DNA of 64,000 bases from JBBSAT01 sp046351235 (GTDB lineage Bacteria > Myxococcota_A > Polyangia > Polyangiales > Sandaracinaceae). The stretch's first letter is position 1. Each line of letters begins with the position of its first letter. The position numbers were made by a program, and so were the translations under genes. Shown one piece after another: positions 49,505 through 57,876 of this stretch. Under the pieces are notes generated by a model. That model saw nothing but the letters and a program-made list of their open reading frames with translations, was not told where the DNA came from and made no database searches. Location: contig JAXLYV010000002.1 of the NCBI GenBank assembly GCA_046351235.1, forward strand, positions 983,359 through 1,047,358. Direction: 5' to 3'.

Positions 49505-50732
49505 GCGCGGCGCGCACGGCGTCGAGGAACTTGTCGGCGTCGGCGAGGGCGACCTCGTCGATGCGCACGGTGCGGCCGCGGTGCACGGCGAGCTCGACGA
49601 GCACGCGGCTGCGCGTCGCCGGCACGAGCACGTCGAGCGCCAGATCGAGGACCGCGCCGCCGAGCAAGAGGCCCGCGCCGATCGAGAGCAGCACGAGCTC
49701 GCCCGAGCGCGCGCCCTCGAAGATCCACGTGCCACCCACGAGGATGCCGATCGCGAGCGCGATGGCCCCCACGTAGAGGTGCATGCTCGGGTAGCGGACC
49801 TCGCGCCCGATGGAGAGGATGCTGCTGAGCGCCACGCGATCGGTGCGCTCGCGGATCTGCCGGCCGAAGGCGAAGCGGCGCTCGCGGATCTCGATCTCCG
49901 TGGTGCCCAGCGAGAGCTCGGCCTCGCGACGGATGCCCGCGAGGGTGCCGATGCCGCGCGCCATCCAGGCCACGATCGCGTAGCCGGTGACGAGCGCGAG
50001 CGCGCGCAGCGCCCCGGCCGAGCGCGGGGATCGGACGCGGCCGCGCACGTGCGCCTTGCCGGTGGACGGGGCGGGCGCGGCCTGCCCGGTGACCGCGCTG
50101 ACGACGGCGGCGCTCACGGCATCGAGCCGGCTCGCGGCGAGCTTCTCGAGCGCGGCACGGGAAGCGTCGCTGTTCGCGAGCTCGAGCGCGCTCAGGCGGG
50201 CCGCGTTGCGCCCGCGCGCCGCGGCGATGCGCGTGCGCTCGCCGGCGTCGTCCACGATCGACTGCGCGACGCGATCCCAGAACGCGCGCGCGAAGGGCTC
50301 GGAGCCCACGCGGTCGACGAGGCGCCAGACCTCGTAGGGGGTGGCCGCCTCGAGCCAGTCGACGTGGCGCGCGAAGCGGTCGACGAGGACCTTCCTCTCT
50401 TCGGCGTCGGCCTTCTCGAAGCGCGCGTCGGCGCCGGCGACGGCGAAGGCAGCGACGAGGCCGCGCTCGTGGGCCGTCTCGGGCCCGCGCTCGAGGATCG
50501 TGCGCAGATTCCCGGCCGCGGTCGCCGCGGTCTCGCGCGTGACGTCGTGCTCGCTCGCGCGCTTGTCGACGAACTCGCGCCCGGCGAAGAGCACGCGCGC
50601 CTCGGCCTGCCGCGAGAGGACGTCGAGCGCGAGCGCGCCGAGCTTGTCGCGCTGCTCGTGGGAGATCGCGGCGGCCGCGATCGTGTCCATCGCGGCATCG
50701 TCCTCGGGGGGGCGACTGGTACGGGGACCCAT
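49500..50732 (-). CDS. Membrane protein of unknown function
   Basis: A 410-residue protein. The first about 190 residues are helical and polar, then comes a short Pro/Ser-rich linker. After it a hydrophobic segment near residue 245 precedes a beta-rich region (EIEIRERRFAFGRQIRERTDRVALSSI), then two more membrane helices (YVGAIALAIGILVGG and LVLLSIGAGLLLGGAVLD), then a small end domain. ATG 50732 starts it; ATG 50690 has the better RBS (GAGGA). Its stop codon lies in the right REP-like palindrome. Family unknown. Confidence 0.6.
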   Translation of the reverse strand: MGPRTSRPPEDDAAMDTIAAAAISHEQRDKLGALALDVLSRQAEARVLFAGREFVDKRASEHDVTRETAATAAGNLRTILERGPETAHERGLVAAFAVAGADARFEKADAEERKVLVDRFARHVDWLEAATPYEVWRLVDRVGSEPFARAFWDRVAQSIVDDAGERTRIAAARGRNAARLSALELANSDASRAALEKLAASRLDAVSAAVVSAVTGQAAPAPSTGKAHVRGRVRSPRSAGALRALALVTGYAIVAWMARGIGTLAGIRREAELSLGTTEIEIRERRFAFGRQIRERTDRVALSSILSIGREVRYPSMHLYVGAIALAIGILVGGTWIFEGARSGELVLLSIGAGLLLGGAVLDLALDVLVPATRSRVLVELAVHRGRTVRIDEVALADADKFLDAVRAAR

Positions 50733-50973
50733 GGGGGTCGCGACGATAGCAGGCCGGTCGGGGAGGGCCGAGTCGAAGTGCGGGCGCGTGCGGGGGATGG
50801 GTGGCGCGATCGCAGAGGCGCGTTCCTTCTCGGTCTTTCGCAGCTGCGAAGCTCGGGCAGCCCCCCTTCCGCTGCGGTAGGCCAGGCCGCCCCCGTCCGG
50901 CCGCGTCGCCATTCCTTTTCTCCTCGTATCGCCGACGGGCCCCTCGTCAGGCCCGTGATAGCGTACACGTCCG

Positions 50974-51684
50974 ATGAACGTGGAACGGCCAGAGCTGCGT
51001 CTCGTCCGAGAGAAGCTCGAGTCCGTTCTCGCGCCCGAGCTCGCGGCCAGCGTGCTCTTCGAGGCGCTCACCGAGAGCGGCGGCCGCCCGCCCTCCACCG
51101 GCGAAGCGACTCTCGCGCTCGTCGAGGGTCCGCTCTCGCGCGTGCTGGGCCGCCGCGTCCGCAGCACCGAGCGCGACGTGATCATCTCGGACCTCGTCGA
51201 GCTCTTGCGCGCCATCGTCGGCCCTGCGCTCACGCCCGCGCAGCCGATCCACGTGGCGAAGTACCGGCGCGAGCACGAGCCCACGCTCGAGGTCACGCGC
51301 GACCGCGGCGCCGTCTCCGTGCTCGTGCTCGCCGGCAAGGAGGACGTCGCCACGCGCCTCGAGGCCACGCTCGGCCCGGGCCGCGTGTCGGCGCGCACGC
51401 TCACCACGCGCGCCGAGCTCTCGGCGCTGCTCGGCCGCGACAGTCGCTTCCCCGCCATCGTGCTCGTCGACGCCGTCGAGTTCCCGGCCATCGAGCCCGT
51501 CGAGCTCGCGGATCTGCTCGAGCGCACGCCGGCCGGCACCGTCCACGCGATCTGGGGTGGCGATCTCCCCTACGGCAGCATGATCCTCGGCGAGCTCGTC
51601 GAGCGCCGCGTCCCCGCGACGCCGCTCGATCGCCGCGAGGGCATCGAGCCGCTGCTCGATCTCGTCCGCAGCCGCCGGGCCTGA
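50974..51684 (+). CDS. Protein with a degenerate receiver-like C-terminal half, function unknown
   Basis: A 236-residue protein. The second half (about 105-230) has the alternating hydrophobic strands and helices of a receiver fold (VSVLVLAGKEDVATRLEATL, IVLVDAVEF, VHAIWGGD), but the acidic pocket and the final Lys are not convincing, so it is probably not phosphorylated. The first half is helical. ATG 50974 is the first start in a frame with no RBS. Divergent from the membrane-protein gene at 50732. Confidence 0.6.
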   Translation: MNVERPELRLVREKLESVLAPELAASVLFEALTESGGRPPSTGEATLALVEGPLSRVLGRRVRSTERDVIISDLVELLRAIVGPALTPAQPIHVAKYRREHEPTLEVTRDRGAVSVLVLAGKEDVATRLEATLGPGRVSARTLTTRAELSALLGRDSRFPAIVLVDAVEFPAIEPVELADLLERTPAGTVHAIWGGDLPYGSMILGELVERRVPATPLDRREGIEPLLDLVRSRRA

Positions 51685-51781
51685 GAATCTCCTCAGCGAC
51701 TCTTCACGCTACTTCGCGAGACGCGCGCGAGTCGCAGCCCCACCCTGAGCGTCGGAGGGTCGGGGCACGAAAGGCACGCCG

Positions 51782-52288
51782 ATGAAGGTCTCGCGCACTT
51801 GGTCCACGCCGCTCGCGGCCGCCGCGTTCGTCACGATGGCCGTGACCGGAGCGCTGCTGTTCTTCCACCTCCAGCGCGGCCTCGTCGGCACGCTACACGA
51901 GTGGGGTGGCTGGCTCTTCATGCTCGCCGTCACGCTCCACCTCGTCGGCAACGCGCCGGCGTTCAAGGCGCACGCGGCGCGCCTCCCGCCGCGCCTCGTG
52001 GTCGGCGCGGCGCTCGTCGTGATCGCGCTCGCCGCTGCGCTCGGCGGCTCGGGCGGCCGCGACCGCGTCAACCCCACGCGCGCCGCGGTCGACCGCCTCA
52101 CCGCCGCGCCCCTCACCGCGCTCGCCCCGATCGTCGGCCGCGACGTGGACGCGCTCGTCGCCGACCTGCGCCACGCCGGCTTCGAGAGCGCGAGCCCCGA
52201 CAGCACGCTCGACGCCCTCGCCGGGGACGAGCGCGACGCCCGCCTGCGCGCGCTCGCGATCGCGCTGCCCCCCGCGGCGCAGGACTGA
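51782..52288 (+). CDS. Small DUF4405-like membrane protein, possible haem-binding helices
   Basis: A 168-residue protein with three hydrophobic segments. The segment pair VTGALLFFHLQRG and LHEWGGWLFMLAVTLHLVGN carries three His (one near residue 29, two in the second helix), the pattern of DUF4405 and small b-type cytochromes. Later is VVGAALVVIALAAALGG. A Cys is absent. The C-terminal part (about 95-168) is soluble and rich in Asp/Ala. ATG 51782. Its stop is 5 bp from the convergent next gene. Confidence 0.7.
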   Translation: MKVSRTWSTPLAAAAFVTMAVTGALLFFHLQRGLVGTLHEWGGWLFMLAVTLHLVGNAPAFKAHAARLPPRLVVGAALVVIALAAALGGSGGRDRVNPTRAAVDRLTAAPLTALAPIVGRDVDALVADLRHAGFESASPDSTLDALAGDERDARLRALAIALPPAAQD

Positions 52289-52292
52289 TCGG

Positions 52293-52769
52293 TCAGAGAT
52301 CGATGCGGCGGAGCAGCGCGTCCGAGGTGACCTCGCACTGCTGGGCGACGCCGCCCTCGGTGCGCTGGTAGCTGCGCACGCTCCGCCCCGTGAAGCGGCC
52401 GCCGCTGTCGCGCGTCACGTGGAACGTGTTGCGCGGTCGGTTCGGCCCGCTCGAGCCCGTGAGGAACGACTCGCCCGAGATCACGCCGTCGGCCGAGATC
52501 GTGAGCGTCCACGTGCTCCAATACTGGTTGTCGACGACGTGCATCGTCATCGACGCGCTCCCCGGCACGCCGTCGATCGCCGCGACCCAGGACGAGACGT
52601 AGCCCGTGCGCTCGTCGTCGCCGCAGCTCGCCGACACCGTGCGCGTCTGGAAGACGTAGAGCCCGGGCCCGAGGACGGTCTGGTCCGACGCCGTCTGCGC
52701 GCGTGCTCCCGCGTCGTGTGCGAGCGTGGCGAGCAGGAAGGCCGAGAGAGCGAAGAGCGCGCGCCGCAT
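52293..52769 (-). CDS. Exported protein of unknown function
   Basis: A 158-residue protein with a signal peptide (residues 1-25, cleavage after ARA). The mature part is beta-rich with two Cys (SCGDDE and QQCEVT) that probably form a disulfide. ATG 52769 follows AGGAGA at good spacing, so the start is well supported. Not a recognised family; may be a small secreted beta-sandwich. Confidence 0.72.
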   Translation of the reverse strand: MRRALFALSAFLLATLAHDAGARAQTASDQTVLGPGLYVFQTRTVSASCGDDERTGYVSSWVAAIDGVPGSASMTMHVVDNQYWSTWTLTISADGVISGESFLTGSSGPNRPRNTFHVTRDSGGRFTGRSVRSYQRTEGGVAQQCEVTSDALLRRIDL

Positions 52770-52889
52770 CGAGTGTCTCCTGTGCGTGACCCGTGGTTCG
52801 TCCGGGCGGGGCGAGGTGTTACGCACCGCGTCCTCCGAGACCAGCAGGGCGCGTCGGCGCCCTTCGTCGGGGCCGTCACCGAGAGCGAG

Positions 52890-53639
52890 TCAGGGGATCG
52901 GGACGTCGACGCGGATGGGCGCAGGGCGCACGCATTCGGAGGGCGTGTCTCCGTCGGGCCCCCAGCCATCGTGGAACCGGATGCGGCTGCGGACACGAGC
53001 CACGCCCGACGAGACGACGACGCGCACGGTGCGCTCGCTGACGCAGCCGCACTCGGGATCGACCGGATCCTCCGAGTCGTAGAAGCAGTCGAGCCTCAGC
53101 CCGCCGATCCCCACCCAGAGCACCTCGGGGGCGGCGTCTCCCGCGACGCGAACGAGCAAGAGCGTCTCCTCCGTCGTCTCGACGCTCGGGCTCGCGACTC
53201 TCCACTCGGCGATGCGCACCACGTAGAGCGCGCGCGCGCCGCGCACCGTCTGGAGCGACACCTCCGTGGAGTGGACCTCACCGCGACGGCGCTGCTGGCC
53301 GGTGCGCGCCAGAGCCTCGTCCACCGACAGACCCGTCGAAGCGCTCGGTGTCGCGAGCTCGACGCGGAGCGCGCCGTCCTCGCCCTCGTTCGCGGTGACT
53401 CCGAGCCACGTGGACGAGAGCTGCGCGCACGAGCATCCCGGGGCCCCGAACGTGTCTTCTCGGGTCAGGCGCATCGCAGCGCTCTCGCAGGACTCCTGGT
53501 CGCCGTATGGAGCGCAGAAGGGCGCGTCCGAGTCGGCGTGCGCGTACGTCGTCTGCGCCTCGACGAGCGCCGGGGCGCCGCAGGCGATGCCGACGCACGG
53601 CGCGAGCAGGGAGAGCCATCTGGCAAGACCTCGCGCCAT
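52890..53639 (-). CDS. Exported Cys-rich protein of unknown function
   Basis: A 249-residue protein with a signal peptide (cleavage near ALVEA, residue about 28; its Cys at residue 15 sits in a hydrophobic stretch, and a lipobox-like IACG is at about residue 18-21). The mature region carries about nine Cys in pairs (FCAPYGDQESCES, CSCAQL, DPECGCVSE), probably disulfide-bonded. No known domain. It is on the same strand as the next two genes but separated by about 120 bp on each side. Confidence 0.65.
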   Translation of the reverse strand: MARGLARWLSLLAPCVGIACGAPALVEAQTTYAHADSDAPFCAPYGDQESCESAAMRLTREDTFGAPGCSCAQLSSTWLGVTANEGEDGALRVELATPSASTGLSVDEALARTGQQRRRGEVHSTEVSLQTVRGARALYVVRIAEWRVASPSVETTEETLLLVRVAGDAAPEVLWVGIGGLRLDCFYDSEDPVDPECGCVSERTVRVVVSSGVARVRSRIRFHDGWGPDGDTPSECVRPAPIRVDVPIP

Positions 53640-53762
53640 GACGAAGGAGTCTAGCGCTCGGGATCCGCACGTGGAGGGACACGCGCCAGCTCGGCGCGCG
53701 CATGCGCGGTCGCGCCGTCACGCTCCTCGGCGCACGGCGTCGCTCGGCGGACGGCGCCGCGC

Positions 53763-54335
53763 TCACAACGACACCTCGCCGCCCACGCGCAGCATCAGCC
53801 CGTAGGCGAACGTGTCGATCCCGCCCTGCACGCCCCCGATCGGCAGCCACCGGCAGTCGGTGGCCAGCCCCACGAAGAACCCGTGCTCGCGGTAGTCGAC
53901 GTGGAGCATCGCGAGCCCGCCCGCGAGCAGGCTCGAGGCGATGCCCACGCGCGGCGCCCACGCGTTGTAGTAGAGCGACGGTCCGATCGCGCCGCCGAGC
54001 TCGATCCCCCGCGGTCCCTCGCGGAAGAGCATCGCGCGGTAGCTCGCGCCCACGCTCGCCTCCACCGTCAGCACGCGCCCGAACGTGGTGCCCACGCGCG
54101 CCATGCCGCCGAAGCCGTTCGGCGCGTGCAGGCGCACGTCGAGGTGGGCGGTGGCGCCGACGACGGTGAGCTCCTCGCCCGGCTCGCGCAGCTCGCCGAG
54201 GCCGTGGTCGAAGCCGATCTCGAGCGCGGCGCGGTCCTCCGCGCGCTGGGCCGAGGCGAGGGAAGGCATGAGGAACGAGCAGAGCGAAACGAACGAGGAG
54301 AGCGAAACGAGCGAGACGAAGACGAAGCGCATCAT
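53763..54335 (-). CDS. Outer-membrane beta-barrel-like protein
   Basis: A 190-residue protein with a signal peptide (residues 1-29, cleavage after ASA). The mature region is built of alternating strands with aromatic girdles (VGASYRAMLFREGPRG, SLYYNAWAPRVGIASSLLAGG, AYGLMLRVGGEVSL). The final GEVSL is compatible with barrel insertion. The signal region is made of near-repeats of a TTCGTTTCGCTC-like sequence. It begins 8 bp after the stop of the next gene upstream (54344), so the two form an operon. Confidence 0.72.
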   Translation of the reverse strand: MMRFVFVSLVSLSSFVSLCSFLMPSLASAQRAEDRAALEIGFDHGLGELREPGEELTVVGATAHLDVRLHAPNGFGGMARVGTTFGRVLTVEASVGASYRAMLFREGPRGIELGGAIGPSLYYNAWAPRVGIASSLLAGGLAMLHVDYREHGFFVGLATDCRWLPIGGVQGGIDTFAYGLMLRVGGEVSL

Positions 54336-54343
54336 GGCGGGCC

Positions 54344-55687
54344 TCACAGCGGCTGAAGGACGATTGGAAGGTCGGACATGTCGGTGACCTCGCCCGCGGC
54401 GACGTCCACGAAGAGCGGCTGGAGGAGCTCGCGCGCCGCGTATCCCTGGTAGTCGACGCCGTCGATCCGCGTCCGCGCGGCGATGAACCAGCTTCCGGGC
54501 GCCACCGGGACCAAGAACGTGCGGTCGCGCGCGGCGTCTTCGTGGAAGTCGCGCGGCGCATCGCACGGGATCTCCGGCCCGATGCCGAAGCCGCCCGGCG
54601 GCGCGCTCGCGTCCGGCGAGGACAGCGCGAAGACGGTGGGCAGCGGCGAGGGCACGCCCTCGACGGGCGCGAAGCGGCCGCGGATCCAGCCCACCTCCGG
54701 CATCGCGGCGCCGTCGTCGGCGTTGCTCAGGTGCGTGTGGCAGACGGTGCACGAGCCGTTGCCGAGGCGGCCACCGAAGCGCGTGTCGCGCCGCGGCGAG
54801 GGCACGCCCATCGATCCGAGCGCCGCCGATCCCAGCGCGTGCTCGGTCGCCGGCCGCGCCGCCATCGCCGCCGCGACCTCCTCGGCCATGCGCAGGCGCC
54901 GATCCACCTCGTCGCGCCACGGCCACCGATGCGCCGCGTTCGCGTGGAGCGCCGTGTAGTACTGCACGCGCGCCTGGTCGACGTCGCCGCGGCGCAGCGC
55001 GAGATCGCCCATCATCGCCATCAGCGCCGGGATCCCGTAGGGCGCGATGGGTGAGTCGAACACGCGGCGCGTGCGCTCGACCGAGACGCGGTCGCTCGCG
55101 ACCTGCAGCGCCTCCGTCTCGCGCAGCACCGCCTCGAACGCGTCCGACTCCTCGCGAAGGAGCGCCTCGTCGGCGTCGTCGTAGCCGCCGATCGCGAGCG
55201 TGAGGCCCACGAGGTTGAACGCGGGGTAGCGCGTCACCGCCGCGCGAAGATCCACGAGCGCCGCTGCGAACGCCGCATCGTCTCCGTGTGCGCGCGCCAC
55301 CGACGCGCGCATGTACGCGTGCCACATCGGCAGGCGCTCGTCGTCGGGGAAGGCGACGATGGCGTCCTCGAACGCCGCGAGCCCGGGCTCGGCGAGCTCG
55401 GTGCGATCGAGCTCGCACACGCCGAGCATCGCCGCCGCGCCCATCGCGCGCGAGCGCTCGGGCGAGGGCGGCAGCGCCTCGAGCCACGCCCACACCGTGT
55501 CGAACGCAGAGAGGTCGTAGCCCATCGTCCACATCACCGCGGCGAGCGGCGCATCGGGATCGGTCGGCCGCGTCGGGATCGGCTCGGCGTGCAGGAGCAC
55601 GTCGGGAGGGGCGACGCGTGGCACGGTCACGCAACCGGCGCTCGTCACGAGCGCGGCGAGCACGAGGAGAAGGAGCGAGCGAGGCAT
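54344..55687 (-). CDS. TPR-like lipoprotein with a c-type haem-binding CxxCH motif
   Basis: A 447-residue protein with a lipoprotein signal (LVTSAGC at residues 13-19). The centre has TPR-like helix pairs (DRTELAEPGLAAFEDAIVAFPDD and FNLVGLTLAIGGYDDADEAL). At about residue 310 it contains GSCTVCHTHL, a haem c attachment motif, with Met residues further on that could be the sixth ligand. The C-terminal part (about 330-447) is beta-rich. It is the upstream gene of a two-gene operon with the barrel protein at 54335. The combination suggests an outer-membrane redox lipoprotein, though no other cytochrome genes are present. Confidence 0.72.
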   Translation of the reverse strand: MPRSLLLLVLAALVTSAGCVTVPRVAPPDVLLHAEPIPTRPTDPDAPLAAVMWTMGYDLSAFDTVWAWLEALPPSPERSRAMGAAAMLGVCELDRTELAEPGLAAFEDAIVAFPDDERLPMWHAYMRASVARAHGDDAAFAAALVDLRAAVTRYPAFNLVGLTLAIGGYDDADEALLREESDAFEAVLRETEALQVASDRVSVERTRRVFDSPIAPYGIPALMAMMGDLALRRGDVDQARVQYYTALHANAAHRWPWRDEVDRRLRMAEEVAAAMAARPATEHALGSAALGSMGVPSPRRDTRFGGRLGNGSCTVCHTHLSNADDGAAMPEVGWIRGRFAPVEGVPSPLPTVFALSSPDASAPPGGFGIGPEIPCDAPRDFHEDAARDRTFLVPVAPGSWFIAARTRIDGVDYQGYAARELLQPLFVDVAAGEVTDMSDLPIVLQPL

Positions 55688-55789
55688 GCCGTGATGTGGC
55701 GGAGCCGCGGCCTGCGGCCCATCCCACGAAGGTCACCACCCGACGTCATGGATCCCCCATGACCCCGTGACCGACCCCGTCACAGCGGC

Positions 55790-55945
55790 GGTCGCGACGC
55801 TTGATCGCGTCGCTCTCTTGCTGTTCCTTTCCCCCCGAGGGGCTGCCCGCAGCCCCTCGCCCACACCGGCAAAGCCGGATGTGGGGCCCCTCCCGCCGAG
55901 CCGCGCGATCACGTTGGTTTCGGTTCCCTCAACCAACGTGATCGA
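55790..55945. repeat. Array of four hairpins in the interval before the response regulator stop
   Basis: In 155 bp there are GCGACGC-N6-GCGTCGC (about 55793-55812), GAGGGGCTGC/GCAGCCCCTC (55837-55858), CCACACCGGC/GCCGGaTGTGG (about 55860-55883), and a 14-bp perfect pair CGATCACGTTGGTT/AACCAACGTGATCG (55905-55918, 55930-55943). The last lies 8 bp beyond the response-regulator stop. No U-tract follows them, so at most the last one is a terminator-type element. Confidence 0.8.
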
Positions 55946-55950
55946 CGCTG

Positions 55951-56592
55951 TCAGATCAGCCCGAGCTCGCGCGCGCGCACCACGGCTTCGGTGCGGCTCG
56001 CCACGCCGAGCTTCTCGAAGATGCTCGTCAGGTGGTTCTTCACCGTGCCCTCGGTGACGAAGAGCGCCGCCGCGATCTCCTTGTTCGCGACGCCGCGGCC
56101 GAGCAGGCGCAGCACCTCGTGCTCGCGCGCCGTCACGATCGACTCGCTCGCGGGCGGGCGCTCGCGCAGGCGAGAGAGCTCGGCGATCACCTTCGTCGCG
56201 ATCGAGGGCTGGAGGAACGCCTCGCCGCGCGCGGCCGCGCCGATCGCCTCGACCAGGCGCGCGCCGCTCGCGTCCTTGAGCAGGTAGCCGACGGCCCCCG
56301 CGCGCAGGCCTTCGAAGATCGCCTCGTCGTCGTCGAACGTGGTCAGGATCACGGTGCGGATGCGCGGGTACTGCGCCGTGATGCGGCGGGTCGCGCCGAC
56401 GCCGTCGAGCTCCGGCATCCGCAGATCCATGAGCACGACCTCGGGCTTCAGTCGCTCGCAGAGCGCGAGCGCCTCGCGCCCGTTCGCCGCCTCGCCCACG
56501 ACCTCGACCGCCTCTTCGCGCGCGAGCACCGCGCGCAGGCCCTCGCGGAAGAGCGCCTGGTCGTCCACCAAGAGCACGCGCACCCGGCTCAC
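55951..56592 (-). CDS. NarL/LuxR-type response regulator
   Basis: A 213-residue two-domain regulator. The receiver has the acidic pocket VDDQ (about 9-12), phospho-acceptor Asp56 (VVLMDLRMPE), Thr/Thr (about 84-86) and Lys106 (YLLKDAS). The C-terminal LuxR DNA-binding domain contains LTAREHEVLRLLGRGVANKEIAAALFVTEGTVKNHLTSIFEKLGV, abbreviated here by its first and last motifs TAREHEV and VKNHLTSI. GTG 56592 overlaps the histidine-kinase stop by 4 nt, so the two are translationally coupled. The target promoters are not visible. Confidence 0.95.
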   Translation of the reverse strand: MSRVRVLLVDDQALFREGLRAVLAREEAVEVVGEAANGREALALCERLKPEVVLMDLRMPELDGVGATRRITAQYPRIRTVILTTFDDDEAIFEGLRAGAVGYLLKDASGARLVEAIGAAARGEAFLQPSIATKVIAELSRLRERPPASESIVTAREHEVLRLLGRGVANKEIAAALFVTEGTVKNHLTSIFEKLGVASRTEAVVRARELGLI

Positions 56593-57737
56593 GAGGGCCT
56601 CCCGGCGAGTGGAATCGACAGACGCAGCTCCACGCCTGCGCTCGCGCTCGCGCGCTTGGCCTCGATGGCGCCGCCCACGAGCGCCGCGCGCTCCGCGAGC
56701 CCGGCGAGGCCATTGCCGGGCGCGAGCGCCGCGTCGCTCTTCCCGTCGTCGCTCACGCACAGGCGCACGGCGTCGTCGTCGAACGCGAGCGTCACGTCGA
56801 CCTCGGTCGCGCCGGCGTGCTTGCGCACGTTCGTCAGCGCCTCTTGCGCCCCTCGGTACAGCGTGAAGCCCACGGCCGCCGGCACCGCGCGCACCTCGCC
56901 CTCGAGCGTGAAGCGCACCTTGCACGCGGGGGTCTCCGCGTCGTGCACGAGCTTGGTGATCGCGTCGAGGAAGGCGCTCGCGCGCGGGTCGTCCTCGCGC
57001 AGGAGGGACACCGAGCGCCGCAGCTCGCCGAGCCCCTCGCCGAGCAGTTCGCGCACGCGCGTGATGCGCTCGCTCGGCTGCGCGTCGCTCTGGGCCGCCT
57101 CGAGCTGGATGCGCGCCACCGTCAGCGTGTGCCCGAGCCCGTCGTGGATCTCGCGGGCGATGCGCCCTCGCTCGGCCGCCGCCGCGAGCCGCTCGATCTC
57201 GTGCATCTGCGAGCCGAGCCGCTCGTTCGCGTCCGAGAGATCCGCGAGCAGCCGCTCGACCTCGCCGCGCGCCGCTCGCTCGCGCACCATCAGGCGCGAG
57301 AAGATCCACACGAAGCCGACCGAGGCGGCGACGGCGAACGAGGCCTGCATCGCGGTGCCCGGCGGGTAGTACGCGGCCGCGATCGCGGCGATGGCGGCGA
57401 GCAGCGTGAGCGCGATCCCGAGGGCCATCGCCGTCGGGAGGAAGAACACGCCCATGCTCACGAGCGGCATCACGACGAGGAAGCCGTCGTCGCGCGTCAT
57501 CCAGAGGAGCGCGAGCGCGAGGACGTACTGCGCGGCGAGCATCGGCCGCAGCGCCTTCGCCCCGCGCGGCTCGGCCCACACCATCCCGAGCGTCGAGAGC
57601 ACGAGGTCCACGAGCGCGACGGCGAGCACACCCCAGCCTTCGCGGAACGCGACCACCGCCGCCGGCAGCTTGGCGAGCAGGATGGCGGCGAGAGTGCCGG
57701 CTTCCATGTAGGGCAGGGGCGCGGCGCGGCGAGGCAT
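56589..57737 (-). CDS. NarL-family sensor histidine kinase (HisKA_3 type)
   Basis: A 382-residue kinase. The N-terminal half has about five membrane helices (residues 12-145), a coiled coil (about 150-185), the dimerisation/phosphoacceptor helix REIHDGLGHT with His198, and a HATPase domain with the N-box (EALTNVRKHAG) and G-box (DDGKSD, GNGLAGLAERA). It has no separate sensor domain, so the signal is probably sensed in the membrane. Partner of the next gene by overlap. ATG 57737. Confidence 0.92.
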   Translation of the reverse strand: MPRRAAPLPYMEAGTLAAILLAKLPAAVVAFREGWGVLAVALVDLVLSTLGMVWAEPRGAKALRPMLAAQYVLALALLWMTRDDGFLVVMPLVSMGVFFLPTAMALGIALTLLAAIAAIAAAYYPPGTAMQASFAVAASVGFVWIFSRLMVRERAARGEVERLLADLSDANERLGSQMHEIERLAAAAERGRIAREIHDGLGHTLTVARIQLEAAQSDAQPSERITRVRELLGEGLGELRRSVSLLREDDPRASAFLDAITKLVHDAETPACKVRFTLEGEVRAVPAAVGFTLYRGAQEALTNVRKHAGATEVDVTLAFDDDAVRLCVSDDGKSDAALAPGNGLAGLAERAALVGGAIEAKRASASAGVELRLSIPLAGRPS

Positions 57738-57876
57738 CGGTAGCGAGATGTACTCGACGGCGGCGCCCGCGCCCGCCGGCCGCGCATCGCACCGAGGCGG
57801 CTGGGCCGACCTGCGCCAGCGCCCGCTGGCACGCGTCGTGGATTGGGCGTGCATCGGGGACGCCGATCGAGGCTCG

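Noticed and set aside
55775..55812. Second ECF41-like -35 (CGTCACA)
   Set aside because: No CGTC lies 16 nt downstream, and no start codon follows on that strand.
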